64,000 nt of DNA from Pictodentalium vernedei (GCA_031216915.1 CM062297.1:182784083-182848082), one strand, 5' to 3'. Counted from the stretch's first letter, positions 32,275-43,650 are shown. Made by a program: numbers and translations. Notes: a model not told the origin generated them from the sequence alone.

Positions 32275-32425
32275 TGGTGTTATACAACGGTACACAAAAC
32301 AGGCAGTCAAGATTGTAACTAGAAATGACTGCCTAGATAATTTACCTATTGTCAGCATAACCTCATGATGGCATGTAAAGGACACCTGGTTTGAGTTTGT
32401 AAAAATCGGAAATGGGCCTTTAAGT
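32275..32425 (-). mobile_element. K2-type fragment
   Basis: On the minus strand: 'aaaggcccatttccgatttt', 'cctttacatgccatcatgag', 'taggcagtcatttctag' follow the same order as 24580-24690 inside M4. The palindromic core is decayed. Confidence 0.5.
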
Positions 32426-32494
32426 TAAGGTTAAAGCATATTTGTTTTCTACTAAATTATTTCCAATTCATTTTTACTTAAAATGAATACATTT

Positions 32495-32712
32495 TCACCC
32501 TTGACCGAATGCATGTGATATCAAAATTTGTCATTTTATGGGTTTTTTTGTCAAATCTTTTACAAAATTTCAACAAAACCATATCATGTGTCCTCTCATT
32601 GCAACAAGCTCAATGATTTGGTTTCGTTGAAATTTTTGGAATTTTTTTTTTCAACTGCTCATTTTATAAATTACATGGGTGAAATCTGCTGATTCATTAT
32701 GTAAAGGGTTAG
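32495..32712. mobile_element. T1-alpha MITE, decayed
   Basis: 'ttcacccttgaccgaatgc' at the left and 'ttcattatgtaaagggtta' at the right are worn T1 ends. 'aacaaaaccatatcatgtg' and 'caactgctcattttataa' identify alpha arms. One core arm is largely deleted after 'gcaacaagctcaatga'. Confidence 0.7.
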
Positions 32713-33020
32713 TGTCTACAGTACTGGATAACAATCACAGTTTTGTTGCAATACCAGGCCTTTAAATTGCAGGTCTTCAAATTTATCCTGATTCATGAGA
32801 ATCGGGTTGAGTTGAGTATTGGCGAGAAACAACCCTCTTCGAACACTGCAAAAAAAGGATCAACTAAGTTTTCTTCTTTCGTTCTTAGATTGAATCAAGA
32901 TTTTGTGCATAGGTAACTTTGTGCATTGCATATTTGAAAACAGAACATCACAACCTATACATGTACATGCATGCTTGCCATGGCAGATAATTGGCGTTAT
33001 GGTCTCAAACTGTAAGGTAG

Positions 33021-33460
33021 TACAGTGGAGCCCACTTAATTGGATATCTCTTAATTGTATATCCCTGTTAATTGAATATAATTTTCAAACACAAAACCAT
33101 TTACCATACCTTCAGTACAAATTTGATCTGTTAATTGCATATGGGTTGTAGAGTAAACTCCTTTTAATTGTATATAAATTTTTGTAATATGTCTAAAACT
33201 AAAAAATTACTGTGACATGCATCAAATTCCCCTTATTTATCAACCTTTTTGGCCTCACTACATCCAGTACAGGCATTTATTCTATTATATCTTGTTTGAC
33301 AGAGCTCTATGAGCTCTGTCAAACAAGATATAATAGAATAAATGCTCAGTTCACCTCCAGAACACAGGAAACTGACCAAATCCCTGTTAATTGTATACTC
33401 CTGTTAATTGAATAATTTTCACTGGCAAAATGGATATTCAATTAAGAGGATTCTACTGTA
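33021..33460. mobile_element. M2 element, copy 3, perfect 35-bp core palindrome
   Basis: TA-flanked, CAGT at 33023 to ACTG at 33458. Left end CAGTGGAGCCCACTTAATTG; motif 'ctgttaattgaata' or its complement recurs at least six times. The core 33273-33345 is an exact inverted repeat with 35-bp arms and loop TAT. 436 bp, non-coding. Confidence 0.9.
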
Positions 33461-33855
33461 CCTCTTTATCATGAAATCCATCTATCAGCAGAACATTTGA
33501 TTCAGTTGCAAACAAAACAAATTTGTTCCCTGCTGCAGTACAAGACATCAGCAAGAAATCTTATTCCACATCTCCTAGTCGGCTATGAATCTGAGTGATT
33601 CTTACTTGAGTAAATGTTGCAATAGTTTGTATACTTGTTTGTGTGACTGTAAATGTATGCAAAATACAAGTGAAATAAGAGTGTGGTGCCTGATCGTAAG
33701 CTAATCTTTTTTGTTGTAAGAATTCATTTAGTCATTTTTATGTAAATGCTGTCCCTTATCATGTAGAATGGTTGTGAAATAAAGTATTATTATTTCTTGT
33801 AAACTCCAGTTGTGAGAATCAATTTTCAGTTCTCACAAAATTCTGAATTTTAGAG
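33461..33855. other. Spacer between two M2 copies
   Basis: No feature supported. 'gtaaactccagttgtgagaatc' and 'agttctcacaa' near 33800-33840 form a weak inverted repeat. Confidence 0.45.
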
Positions 33856-34281
33856 TACAGTGGAACCCTGTTAATTGAATAGCCACATTGCCAATGAAAA
33901 TTATTCAGTTAACAGGAGTATTCATTAACATGGATTGTGTCACTTTCTGGTATTCTGGAGATAAACCTAGCATTCTATTATATCTTGTTTGACAGAGCTC
34001 CATGAGCTCTGTCAAACAAGATATAATAGATTAAATGCCTGTTGTGGATGTACTGAGGCCAAATAGGTCTATAAACAAAGAAAAACTGTGGAGAGTCTGG
34101 GTAATTTCTTGACACGTTACAAGATTTGATATTCAATTAACAGGAGCTTACTTTGACCTATATTCAATTAACAGGTTAAATTTGTACTGGAGGTATGGTA
34201 AATGGTTGTGTGTTTGGAAATTATATTCAGTTAACAGGGTTATTAAGTTAAGAGATATCCAATTAAGTGGGCTCCACTGTA
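33856..34281. mobile_element. M2 element, copy 4
   Basis: TA-flanked; CAGTGGAACCCTGTTAATTG at left and 'ccaattaagtgggctccactg' less one base at right. The core 'ttatatcttgtttgacagagctc' type palindrome (33973-34033) is intact except near the outer arm. It lies 400 bp from copy 3 in the opposite orientation. Confidence 0.85.
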
Positions 34282-34463
34282 CTTCTGTCGAACCCTTGTG
34301 AGCTCAACCAGTACATATTCCATAGTGAAAAACAAGCCTGATATAAATTTATATACTTACTAGAGTTTAACCCTCAAGGGCCTAGTTGCTGTTTTGGTGG
34401 TCTTATATCTACTTTTAGAACATATTTCCCAGGTTTAGGCTTTTAAGCTTTTAGAAGTTATAG

Positions 34464-34716
34464 TACAGTACAGTTGGCGTGGATTGGTCTTAATCCATGT
34501 TTGGGCAGTGATGTCCACGCATGCTTTTACCAGGTAATAAAAATCATCATCAGCAAAGTTTCAATTAATGAAGCGCCAGGTTGTATTTGGTGCTTCATTA
34601 ATTACATTTTTGATTATTGTTCCGACAATTAGTGTTTGCAGACTAATATCATTGCGTCCATGGATATAATGTCCACTCGGTGGAAAGTGACCAGCCCATA
34701 TAGTGGCCATACTGTA
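34464..34716 (+). mobile_element. M1 MITE, copy 6
   Basis: TA-flanked, CAGTACAGTTGGCGTGG to '...tagtggccatactg'. The core has 'caattaatgaagcgcc' against 'ggtgcttcattaatt' with mismatches at the loop. It interrupts a K2-like segment (34370-34760) whose half palindrome 'ggcagccaagacttc' follows. Confidence 0.8.
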
Positions 34717-34829
34717 CCTTGATAGTGGTTTCTTGTGAAGTCAGGCAGCCAAGACTTCAATATACACCATGGAAAAGTCAAAGTGGCATATTATGAGGGA
34801 ACTAAAAATACGTTGAATTCTATAGTCCT

Positions 34830-35549
34830 TTAACCCTTTACCCAACGTAATGGCCAGGGACCGATCAGGACTATTTAAAATACGCTCTAGCCTCGGAGCC
34901 TATTTTTCCAATTCATGCGCCAGATTTCAATTTACGGAGTCACACTGCTGTTTGCAACACACACTGCAAGTATGTAATAGCTCTCATCATTTTCATTTAG
35001 TACACTATAGCAAACATTAATCTTCACTGTGGTTTCTGATCAAGTCTTGGCTGCCTATTTAGGCAGCCAAGACTTGATCAGAAACCACAGTGAAGATTAA
35101 TGCTTGGTAATTAAGACTTGAAGTGTTAACTTAAGCACTCTACAACAATGATAAATGATAATCATATATATAATACATGTAAGAGTGTCTCTCTCGATTA
35201 TCCATCGAAAGAATATCAAAATATGATCTGAGAATTTACGCGCCAACTGAGAAGCCTATTTCTGAGATTTAAGAGCCAGGTCCTGATGTTTCAGAACCAA
35301 ATACGCACTGGCGCATGCCCAGGTCGGTCCCTGAATAGCCCAAACCGGCCAATGCTATTCTAAAAAATTGCCAATTAATTTTCATTATTTTTTCATTTTG
35401 TCTCTCAAAAACATAGGTTATGACCCCCTTGTTGGAACGAGCTCGTTCCAACGAGGGGTCATAACTTATGTTTTGGGGACAAAAAATGAGTTATTCAAGA
35501 CTTTTTTTTTGCAAGTGCCATCTGCATTTCATGTTAGGTAAAGGGTTAA
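34830..35549. mobile_element. T1 MITE (beta arms) interrupted by C3
   Basis: TTAA at 34830-34833 and 35546-35549; ends CCCTTTACCCAACGTAATGG and GTTAGGTAAAGGG. Its own core palindrome (about 35423-35470) is 'ttggaacgagctcgttccaa' within 'catatgttatgacccc'-type arms. C3 is inserted close to the left end, and the arms match the copy at 28392 on both sides of the insertion. Confidence 0.85.
34849..35339. mobile_element. C3 element with an 88-bp perfect palindrome
   Basis: Element 34855-35333, ends CAGGGACCGATC and (complement) CAGGGACCGACC, flanked by AATGGC / AATAGC (6 bp, one mismatch). The centre, 35015-35102, is a perfect palindrome: 43-bp arms and loop TT, with K2 sequence in its middle (aagtcttggctgcc). 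Subterminal 'agcctattttt' / 'gaagcctatttct' motifs are also present. No ORF. Confidence 0.8.
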
Positions 35550-36085
35550 AGACACTTTCAGAATCTATGACAAGAATCAAAAGTAAAATTTTGCAAGAAC
35601 CAAAATTGATTCTTATTGTTTTCCTTGCGAGAATCATTTGCAATAATCGATTCTGATTCTCACAGAAATTTTAAGCTCTGAATTGGTCTAACTTGATGAC
35701 ATCACAAACTTGATTGCCAAGTCAGTTGCGGTTCAGCTCCAATGAATAAAATGTTTAAAATATTGACTTTTTTTGAAATGGCTTTTTTTGGCTTCTCAGG
35801 ACTCATTCGGTACTTCAGAATATCTTTAAAGCTTAATTCCAACTTTGATAACTTTTACTGCGACAGAACAGGTGTCCCAACATGCATTCTGAGGGTAAAC
35901 TCAAATTTTCATTGTACATGTAATTGTACCTTTTGACATGATATGACCCTAGATAATGGTACAGTAAATGTACTTTATTATGCTAAATGATAGATTATGG
36001 AAGAAATTGCAGAAAGATAGAAATCGTATCCCCCACTGTGAAGATATAGAAATTTTCACTTTCACAGTATCAATCAAAATAGCGG
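35550..36085. other. Unassigned stretch
   Basis: 'gagaatcatttgcaataat' and 'attctgattctcac' near 35630-35665 echo the C2 subterminal motif. No clear element boundaries and no gene. Confidence 0.4.
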
Positions 36086-36087
36086 CT

Positions 36088-36252
36088 TTCAAAGCATCAC
36101 TTCAAGGTGAATACGAGCCAAACTATCATTGGAAATGATCAATTTGTTCTAGAAACGCATAATGAAAAGAAAATCTAGTGTTTTTGAGTGGATACTGCTC
36201 ATTACCAGCAATAATTCAACACATATTCACCTTGAACTGATGCTTGAAACCC
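36088..36252. repeat. Inverted repeat, ~24-bp arms
   Basis: 'tttcaaagcatcacttcaag' with 'gtgaata' pairs with 'tattcac' and 'cttgaactgatgcttgaaa'. It encloses a copy of 'tctagtgtttttgagtgga', the motif found at the ends of 36528-36690. Confidence 0.65.
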
Positions 36253-36254
36253 TC

Positions 36255-36372
36255 TAGTCCAAACATGACTTGAAAGTCTGTAATATAAGTTTTTGGTTTG
36301 GTACATCCTTTCAAAGGACGTATCAAACCAAAAACTTATATTACGGATTTTCAGGCCATGTTTGGACTAGAA
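36255..36372. repeat. Palindrome, ~50-bp arms
   Basis: Arms begin 'tagtccaaacatg' and end 'catgtttggacta'; the inner part pairs 'taatataagtttttggtttg' with 'caaaccaaaaacttatatta' around the loop 'tttcaaagga'. A similar terminus occurs at 18217-18336. Confidence 0.75.
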
Positions 36373-36527
36373 ACCCCCCAACAGATTCAGATCACAAGAC
36401 GCTATGTGTTCTGAGTATCGATCAAATCATTTCCGCGTTTCAACGATTCAGTGCACTGTTTACTTTTATACATCAATTCATCATTGAAACGGGTGGAATT
36501 ATCAGATTCTTATAAAAAGCATATAAT

Positions 36528-36690
36528 AAAAAGAAGATCTAGTGTTTTTGAATCGATACCGAAATTATCTCACTTGTGACCAAGATAAATGGTTATTTTC
36601 GCTTGCGCAAGCGCTCACGAAAAATAAACATTTGTTTTGGTCAATCATGAGATAATTTCTGGTATCCACTCAAAAACACTAGATATCATC
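36528..36690. repeat. Palindrome, ~75-bp arms with gaps
   Basis: 'agatctagtgtttttgaatc' pairs with 'ccactcaaaaacactagata'; inner blocks 'gaaattatctcac' / 'catgagataatttc', 'gaccaagataaatg' / 'catttgttttggtc' and the exact centre 'cgcttgcgcaagcg' complete it. It would fold into one long hairpin. Confidence 0.75.
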
Positions 36691-37024
36691 TATCTATTTG
36701 AATCTGGAGCTGTGTTTTTAATCACTTGATAGTCATGACACAGACTTCTGTAAATGACTGTAACCTACAGATAGGTTACAATATTGCTAGCTGTTCATTC
36801 AGTTGACTTTCTGGCCAATCATGTTGCTGATTTTTTGACAAGGATATCAAATTGTTTATACAATACACAATTTCACAACAAATGCTTTTGTTCAAACTAA
36901 AAGAACAACAGAATGTATATTTCTAAGCCAATGACACACATAATTGACACTGGCCAAGCTGCTGCAATTGTATGATCTTTTCTTGTGAGAGACCAGCGAT
37001 GCTATAGCTTGAGAAATGCTATTA

Positions 37025-37074
37025 TCTGACTCACTGTTGGAAAGGACTGAAAGCTCTTTCCAACAGTAAGTCAC
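37025..37074. repeat. Small palindrome
   Basis: 'gactcactgttggaaag' / 'ctttccaacagtaagtc' around 'gactgaaagct'. Stand-alone hairpin, origin unknown. Confidence 0.6.
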
Positions 37075-37108
37075 ATGAGAACGGTTCATAAGTTTAACAG
37101 GTAGAGTC

Positions 37109-37341
37109 ATGGGGGCAGCATGGTGCTGTATGCTAAGGTATACTGCACGTCGATGGTGCACTTGTCTTCATCCAATGCTGATGTTGCTTGTGTTGAGTTA
37201 CTGCATTGGGAAGTCTGACATTTGCTCACTGCTGCTCGGTGGTTCTCTCCGGGTACTCCGGCTGGCTTCCTCCACCTGTAAAATTGTCTGACACAAGGTG
37301 ACACTGGCTGTTGAAAGTGTCATTAAACCCTAATAAATAAA
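37109..37341 (+). mobile_element. SINE-A, 5'-truncated
   Basis: Body from 'gggggcagcatggtgctg', then 'ggtggttctctccgggtac', and tail 'gtcattaaaccctaat' + AAATAAATC. 'ctccggctggcttcctcc' holds a 4-bp duplication relative to other copies. Confidence 0.8.
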
Positions 37342-37344
37342 TCA

Positions 37345-38065
37345 ATAACTGGTAGAGTTCTAACTTATTTTTCAAAGGTGATTTGAAACATGAGTATTGT
37401 TTTTCAAGTATACCATGCTTCTTGCAAAGGGAGCACTGTTATAGCCAGATTTTGTTTATAAATCATTCTTTTGTTAGAATATATTGGTGAATGCCTTTTA
37501 GCACTCTCCAATATTTATTTATTTATTAGAGTTTAATGACATTTTAACAGCCAAGGTCATATCGTGACAGTGACAGTTTTACAGGTGGAGGAAGCCGGAG
37601 TACCTGGAGAGAACCACCGAGCAATGATGAACAGCTCCCAGTTCCCCAACATTGTAACTCAGCACTGCAGCACACGCAGGGTTAGATTGGTTGAAGACTG
37701 CACACCATCGACGTGCAGTACGCCTTAGTACACAGCGTCATCGTGCCCCCATGTGGACAGTCGGGGTGAAGTGCCTTGCCCAACGACACAATGTGGGAGT
37801 CCGAATCGATTGCTCAGACGGTCACCTATCGAAGGACTAACCAGGCTCAACATTGCTTAACTTCGGTGATCTGACGGGAACTGGTTACTGCAATGCCCAG
37901 CACTCTCCAATAAATTGTAACAAACAATCTTGTATTTACATTTTTGTGTTTCTGCTACTGAGTAAACATGCTAAATGAATACAGTGTAAAGCCACTGGAG
38001 TGGTTTCTAGCACTTTTCAATAGAGCTATGACAGTGACATGACAGGCATTGGCAGTCCTCAACTA
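37345..38065. mobile_element. T4 element interrupted by a SINE-5S
   Basis: Ends ACTGGTAGAG and CTCAACTAGT, near TAA(T) sites, and 'ttttcaaaggtgatttgaaa' at left as in 54847-55099. The core would be '...cactctccaataaattgtaac', but a SINE entered it at the AGCACTCTCCAATA site, which is duplicated. Confidence 0.65.
37514..37898 (-). mobile_element. SINE-5S with SINE-A tail, full length, minus strand
   Basis: On the minus strand the head reads 'gtcagatcaccgaagttaag' then 'ctggttagtcc' and 'ggtgaccgtctga', the 5S rRNA internal promoter region (boxes A, IE and C). It continues into the same body as the tRNA-headed SINEs and ends in the SINE-A tail 'aatgtcattaaactctaat' + AAATAAATA. A 14-bp exact target duplication, AGCACTCTCCAATA, lies at 37500-37513 and 37899-37912. 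Confidence 0.92.
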
Positions 38066-38144
38066 GTTAATGGGAGACTCTTATGACATGGGTAACACTG
38101 GCTCAATCTTGTTCAGATGCTGTTCAGATAGGAATTGACAGTTC

Positions 38145-38612
38145 CCTCACTTCCCTGTTGGAACTCTGGGAAGTAGAGCAGTGCTTATTTACTGCAGAAA
38201 ACTGTAGTTCAGCTCTAAAGTTTAGTAGGACCCTGAACCAGTGCCTGTGGTGGAAGTACTCTGAAGTGGGTAGCATAGGTATAAACGATTGACCAAACTT
38301 AACCCTTTCAACACTGATGGTATCTTCCATGCCAGTTAAATGGCAGAAATTGGAAGAGTCCATATCCATTATTTGGGGGTAGAGCAATTAATATTTTCAA
38401 CGTGCAGCCTTCAGGATGCACGTTGAAAATATTAATTGTTCTACCATACATGTTCACTTAGTAGCCATCCTACCTAATGAAATTATGACTTATCGTGTTC
38501 CTGGACCGGAAAAGCAGCCTATCGAGTTGAAAGAGTTAACTTCATCCCTCAGGTTACGGTCGTGAGATAGCTAAAGATGCTGAAAGTGACCTTCAACACC
38601 ATTAAATAAACA
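38145..38612 (+). mobile_element. Repeat C interrupted by T2
   Basis: Left half 'ccctgttggaactctgggaa' to 'cgattgaccaaactt'; right half 'cttcatccctcaggttacgg' to 'accttcaacaccattaaata'. Joining the halves at TTAA gives the normal repeat C order seen at 27110-27130. Confidence 0.75.
38299..38539. mobile_element. T2 MITE (TTAA site), copy 1
   Basis: TTAA at both ends; termini CCCTTTCAACAC and GAGTTGAAAGAG. The core is a near-perfect palindrome, 'aattaatattttcaacgtgc' / 'gcacgttgaaaatattaatt'. 233 bp. It provides the empty-site reference for the HX-2 insertion in T2 copy 2. Confidence 0.85.
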
Positions 38613-38712
38613 AGATAAGATTTAACATTATGTTACATCAAAAAATTTTCAACACAAATACAATTGGGCCAATTTGGCTTACATGAGTATAGGTAAAGTT
38701 TCATCTGGGAGA

Positions 38713-38941
38713 ATTATTTATTTATTAATTGAAGTTTAATGACACTTTCGACAGCCAGGATCACCTTGTGTCAGACAGTATTACGAGTAGAGGAAGCTGG
38801 TGTACCTGGAGAGAACCACCAAACAATGGCAAGCAACTGTCAGACTCCCCAACATACTAACTCCACACAAACAGGGTTAGCATTGCTTGAAGACAGGTGC
38901 ACCAGTATGCCTTAGTACACAGCCCGCCATATGCCTCCACG
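38713..38941 (-). mobile_element. SINE-A, minus strand, head missing
   Basis: Minus strand: body 'gtgtactaaggcatactgg', 'ctggcagttgcttgc'-like middle ('tctgacagttgcttgcc'), and tail ending 'gtcattaaacttcaat' + TAATAAATA. Confidence 0.75.
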
Positions 38942-39021
38942 ATCTGAGAGAATTAGATTCTTTTTTTGTTTTCAGAATTTGTATTGCGATATTCATTTGT
39001 TACAATTTATTGGATAATCAA

Positions 39022-39248
39022 TGCAGTATAGCCCACTTAAGGATATTACTTAATATGACTTTCAAACACCTACTCATTTACCCTACTTTTAGTACAAATT
39101 TGACCAGTTAATTGCATATAGGTTAAAGACTAAAGCCCCTGTTGATTGAATAAAAAATCTTGTGATCTTTTGATTAATTATTCTTACAATCACTGAATTC
39201 CTTCCATTTTTTAGACATATTTGGCCTCAGTATATTCAGTATTAGCAT
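39022..39248 (+). mobile_element. M2 fragment, left half
   Basis: CAGTATAGCCCACTTAAGG start, then the M2 order 'ccagttaattgcatat', 'gattgaataaaaaatc', 'ttggcctcagtatattcag'. It is cut at TTAA (39249), where T1 begins. Confidence 0.65.
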
Positions 39249-39335
39249 TTAACCCTTTACCCAATGCAGATTGTATTAAAATTTCTTATTTTAAATATTT
39301 ATTTTTCAAAAAATGTCAACAAAATCATTTCTGTT
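39249..39335. mobile_element. T1-alpha fragment, left end only
   Basis: TTAA + CCCTTTACCCAATGCAG and 'ttattttaaatatttat', ending at 'caacaaaatcattt'. Core and right half are missing. Confidence 0.65.
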
Positions 39336-40119
39336 CTCAGATTTGCAATAGTTGGAAATTTTAAGCCCAAAATTGGAAAAACTTCGAAATATATCAGACA
39401 GGGTGCTAATGGAATTTTTCCAAACAGTTTGGTTGAAATATGGAGACTGAAAAGTAGTGAAAATCTCTCAAATAATAATTTGTAGTCAGTGTTTATTACT
39501 GCCAAGAGCCTCAGTTGGATTATTGGATTATTTACAGGGTGGGGGTTGGGGGAGGTAGGTGTACAAATGGAATTCTATATCTTGAAACATTTAGTTGGAC
39601 TGTTTACTTCAAGGGGGGAGGGGGACAGAAGAGGGGTGTGGGGGTGCCAATGGAATTTCCCACTTGGTGGAAATAGTGTAATGGAAGTCTGAATTTTGCC
39701 TTCTGAGCTGGGAGATGGGGTTTTGGAGGGAAATTTAGAGGTGTTGACCCCTCTTTCCTTTGCATCCAAGACCCCTTAGCTACATCCATCTTCTTTCCAG
39801 AAGCATGCAGATTCTTACAGATAATTCACTAAAGGGACATTATTGCACAGTGTGCACAGGTGGATGAGGAAGTCTTTAAAATCACATGTGTAGTTAAAAT
39901 CAGATCTGTTATTTCTAATTAAAAGTAGTTATTTAAAATTATTCTGTTTGACATCCTATTGTTTGCACATTCTCTTGAAAATCCTCAAGTGATATGCATG
40001 TAACTGCTTCTTTGGGAAGAGAATTCCATAGTCGAATGGTTGATGAAAAGAAGGCAGTGGTGGTGCCAGGATTTCATTTTATGGGGGTGCCAAAGTAAGA
40101 TATGGGGGGGTCCATTTTT
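39336..40119. other. Unassigned stretch with G-rich runs
   Basis: 'aaatggaattctatatcttg' and 'caatggaatttcccacttgg' suggest a degenerate duplication at 39560-39670, with G-rich runs at 39537-39560 and 39613-39645. 'gtggtggtgccaggatttc' near 40060 looks like a decayed TE end. No gene. Confidence 0.4.
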
Positions 40120-41243
40120 AGCTCAACTTTGGCGAAGCCAAATTTGAGCTTATGCCATGGCCAGTTGTCCATCTGTTCGTCTGTCCGTCAACAATTCAAT
40201 ACGGCTCGGGCTAGAGGCCGTATTTATGAACCGATCTTTACGAAACTTCTTGGGTACCTTTGTTATGACCGAGGGACGAGAACGAGTGTTTTGGGGTCCG
40301 ATCCGAAATTCAAGCTGGCCGCTGGCAGCCATTTTGTACAAAATTAGGTGCAATCAGATTTTTGCACAGAACTTCCATATGAAAGTGCTGATTTAAATAA
40401 TTTTTTGTTTGAATATTTAGTACCATGGGATACATCACATATAATACGGGTTTTTTTCCCGTGTGTAAATTATGCAAATTAGACTAACTTTGATGTTTTT
40501 AGCTCACCTGAGCGAAGCTCAAGGGGAGCTTAACTAATCACTTTCTGTCCGTCGTCCGGCGTCCGTCGTCCGTCGTCCGTCGTCGTCCGTCCGGCGTTAA
40601 CTTTACATTATCGACTTCTCCTCCTAAACCACTAGCCCAATTTTATTCAAATGTTGGCTAAATGTTTATTACCTAATGCCAATTCAGATTTGTTCAAATG
40701 AAGTTGCCCCTCCTCCTGGGTGGTGCCACACCCCCAAGGGGCACCAAAATCTTTGTAAATCTTCTTCTCATGAACCAGCAGTAGCAGAGACTTGATATTT
40801 GGTGTGCAGCTTCCTTTTGAGGTGTAGACTCAGATTTGTTCAAGAGAAGTTTGTGGGGCTATACTTGACGTTGTTATGAGAGGGGCAAAATTTTTTGCCC
40901 CGCCCAAAATTTCTATTTTCCAAACCGAGAGGCTGATTTGAACCAAATTTTATGTGAGGGCTTATTGGGTCATGAGTACTTGATTTATGCAAAAAAAAAT
41001 TTTCCCGCAGCCCCGTGGGAACCGCAGGAGCTAAAAATAGAAAAAATTTAAAACGCCCATATCTCCAAAACTGCACGGCACTGAGAATTTTTATTTGGTG
41101 TGCAGCTTCCTTAGGACCAACAGAAAGGATTGGTAAAAAAAAATTGCCATCGGTTTTATCATAGGGTACAGTTTCGGGACTTTGAAAAAGTGCTGAGTCA
41201 GCACTTTTTAACACTGTAGGCAATGGGAAAAACATTAAAAAAT

Positions 41244-43650
41244 CTTCTTCTCCAGATCCAGCAGGCAGAATCTTTTGATATTTGGTATGCAACATTGTAG
41301 GGTGGATCTGATTCAAGTTTGTTCAAATGGGCCCCCTGGGTTCATATTTGGGCTCAGTATAGGAGCCCGATTTCGAACTTAGTGCATTTCAGGCAAATTT
41401 CTTAAAAAATCTTCTTCTCCAGATCCAGCAGGCAGAATCTTTTGATATTTGGTATGCAACATTGTGGGGTGGATCTGATTCAAGTTTGTTCAAATCGGCC
41501 CCCTGGGTTTATATTTGGGTTCAGTATAGGAGCCCAAATTTGAACTTACTGCATTTCAGGCAAATTTCTTTGAAAATCTTCTTCTCCAGATCCAGCAGGC
41601 AGAATCTTTTGATATTTGGTATGCAACATTGTAGGGTGGATCTGATTCAAGTTTGTTCAAATCGGCTCCCTAGATTCATATTTGGGCTCACTATAGGAGC
41701 TTGAATTCGAATTTAGTGCATTTCAGGCAAATTTCTTCAAAAATCTTCTTCTCCAGATCCAGCAGGCAGAATCTTTTGATATTTGGTATGCAATGTTGCG
41801 GGGTAGATCTGATTCAAGTTTGTTCAAATCGGCCCCCTGGATACATATTTGGGCTTACTATAGAAGCCCGAATTCGAACTTAGTGCATTTCAGGCAAATT
41901 TCTTAAAAAATCTTCTTCTCCAGATCCAGCAGGCAGAATGTTTTCATATTTGGTAAGCAACATTGTGGGGTGGATCTGATTCAAGATTGTTCAAATCGGC
42001 CCCCTGGGTTAATATTTGGGCTCAGTATAGGAGCCCGATTTCGAACTTAGTGCATTTCAGGCAAATTTCTTAAAAAATCTTCTTCTCCAGATCCAGCAGG
42101 CAGAATCTTTTGATATTTGGTATGCAACATTGTAGGGTGGATCTGATTCAAGTTTGTTCAAATCGGCCCCCTGGGTTCATATTTGGGCTCAGTATAGGAG
42201 CCCGATTTCGAACTTAGTGCATTTAGGCAAATTTCTTAAAAAATCTTCTTCTCCAGATCCAGAAGGCAGAATCTTTTGATATTTGGTATGCAACATTGTG
42301 GGGTGGATCTGATTCAAGTTTGTTCAAATCGGCTTCCTAGATTCATATTTGGGCTCACTATAGAAGCTCGAATTTGAACTTAGTGCATTTCATGCAAATT
42401 TCTTAAAAAATCTTCTTCTCCAGATCCAGCAGGCAGAATCTTTTCATATTTGGTAAGCAACATTGTGGGGTGGATCTGATTCAAGTTTGTTCAAATCGGC
42501 CCCCTGGGTTTATATTTGGGCTCAGTATAGGAGCCCAAATTTGAACTTAGTGCATTTCAAGCAAATTTATTAAAAAATCTTCTTCTCCAGATCCAGCAGG
42601 CAGAATCTTTTGATATTTGGTATGCAACATTGTGGGGTGGATCTGATTCAAGTTTGTTCAAATCGGCTTCCTAGATTCATATTTAGGCTCACTATAGAAG
42701 CTCGAATTCGAACTTAGTGCATTTCAGGCAAATTTCTTAAAAAATCATCTTCTCCAGATCCAGCAGGCAGAATCTTTTGATATTTGGTATGCAACATTGC
42801 GGGGTGGATCTGATTCAAGTTTGTTCAAATCGGCCCCCTGGATTCATATTTGGGCTCACTATAGAAGCTCGAATTCAAACTTAGTGCATTTCGGGCAAAT
42901 TTCTTCAAAAATCTTCTTCTCCAGATCCAGCAGGCAGAATCTTTTGATATTTGGTATGCAACATTGCGGGGTGGATCTGATTCAAGTTTGTTCAAATCGG
43001 CCCCCTGGATTCATATTTGGGCTTAATATAGAAGCCCGAATTCGCACTTAGTGCATTTCAGGCAAATTTCTTCAAAAATCTTCTTCTCCAGATCCAGCAG
43101 GCAGAATCTTTTGATATTTGGTATGCAACATTGCGGGGTGGATCTGATTCAAGTTTGTTCAAATCGGCCCCCTGGATTCATATTTGGGCTTAATATAGAA
43201 GCCCGAATTCGCACTTAGTGCATTTCGGGCAAATTTATTAAAAAATCTTCTTCTCCAGATCCAGCAGGCAGAATCTTCTGATATTTGGTATGCCACATTG
43301 TGGGGTGGATCTGATTCAAGTTTGTTCAAATCGGCTTCCTAGTTTCATATTTGGGCTCACTATAGAAGCTCGAATTCGAACTTAGTGCATTTCAGGCAAA
43401 TTTCTTAAAAAATCTTCTTCTCCAGATCCAGCTTCAGAATCTTTTCATATTTGGTAAGCAACATTGTGGGGTGGATCTGATTCAAGTTTGTTCAAATCGG
43501 CCCCCTGGGTTTATATTTGGGCTCCATATAGGAGCCCAAATTTTAACTTAGTGCGTTTCAGGCATATTTCTTAAAAAATCTTCTTCTCCAGATCCAGCAG
43601 GCAGAATCTTTTGATATTTGGTATGCAACATTGTAGGGTGGATCTGATTG
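41244..43650 (+). repeat. Tandem array of ~167-bp units in HX-1 copy 2
   Basis: About 14 units start at 'cttcttctccagatcc' (41244, 41411, 41578, 41745 and on). Variants alternate: 'gtagggtgg', 'gtggggtgg' and 'gcggggtgg' classes, and 'gggtttatatt' against 'gattcatattt'. The array stops abruptly at 43650 inside a unit. Confidence 0.9.

Noticed and set aside
33023..34279. A single LTR-like element bounded by the two M2 copies
   Set aside because: The copies are inverted, not direct, have TA sites of their own and no coding or primer-binding sequence between.
41244..43650. CRISPR or protein-repeat array
   Set aside because: Units are 167 bp, fully tandem, variable in length and inside a mobile element.
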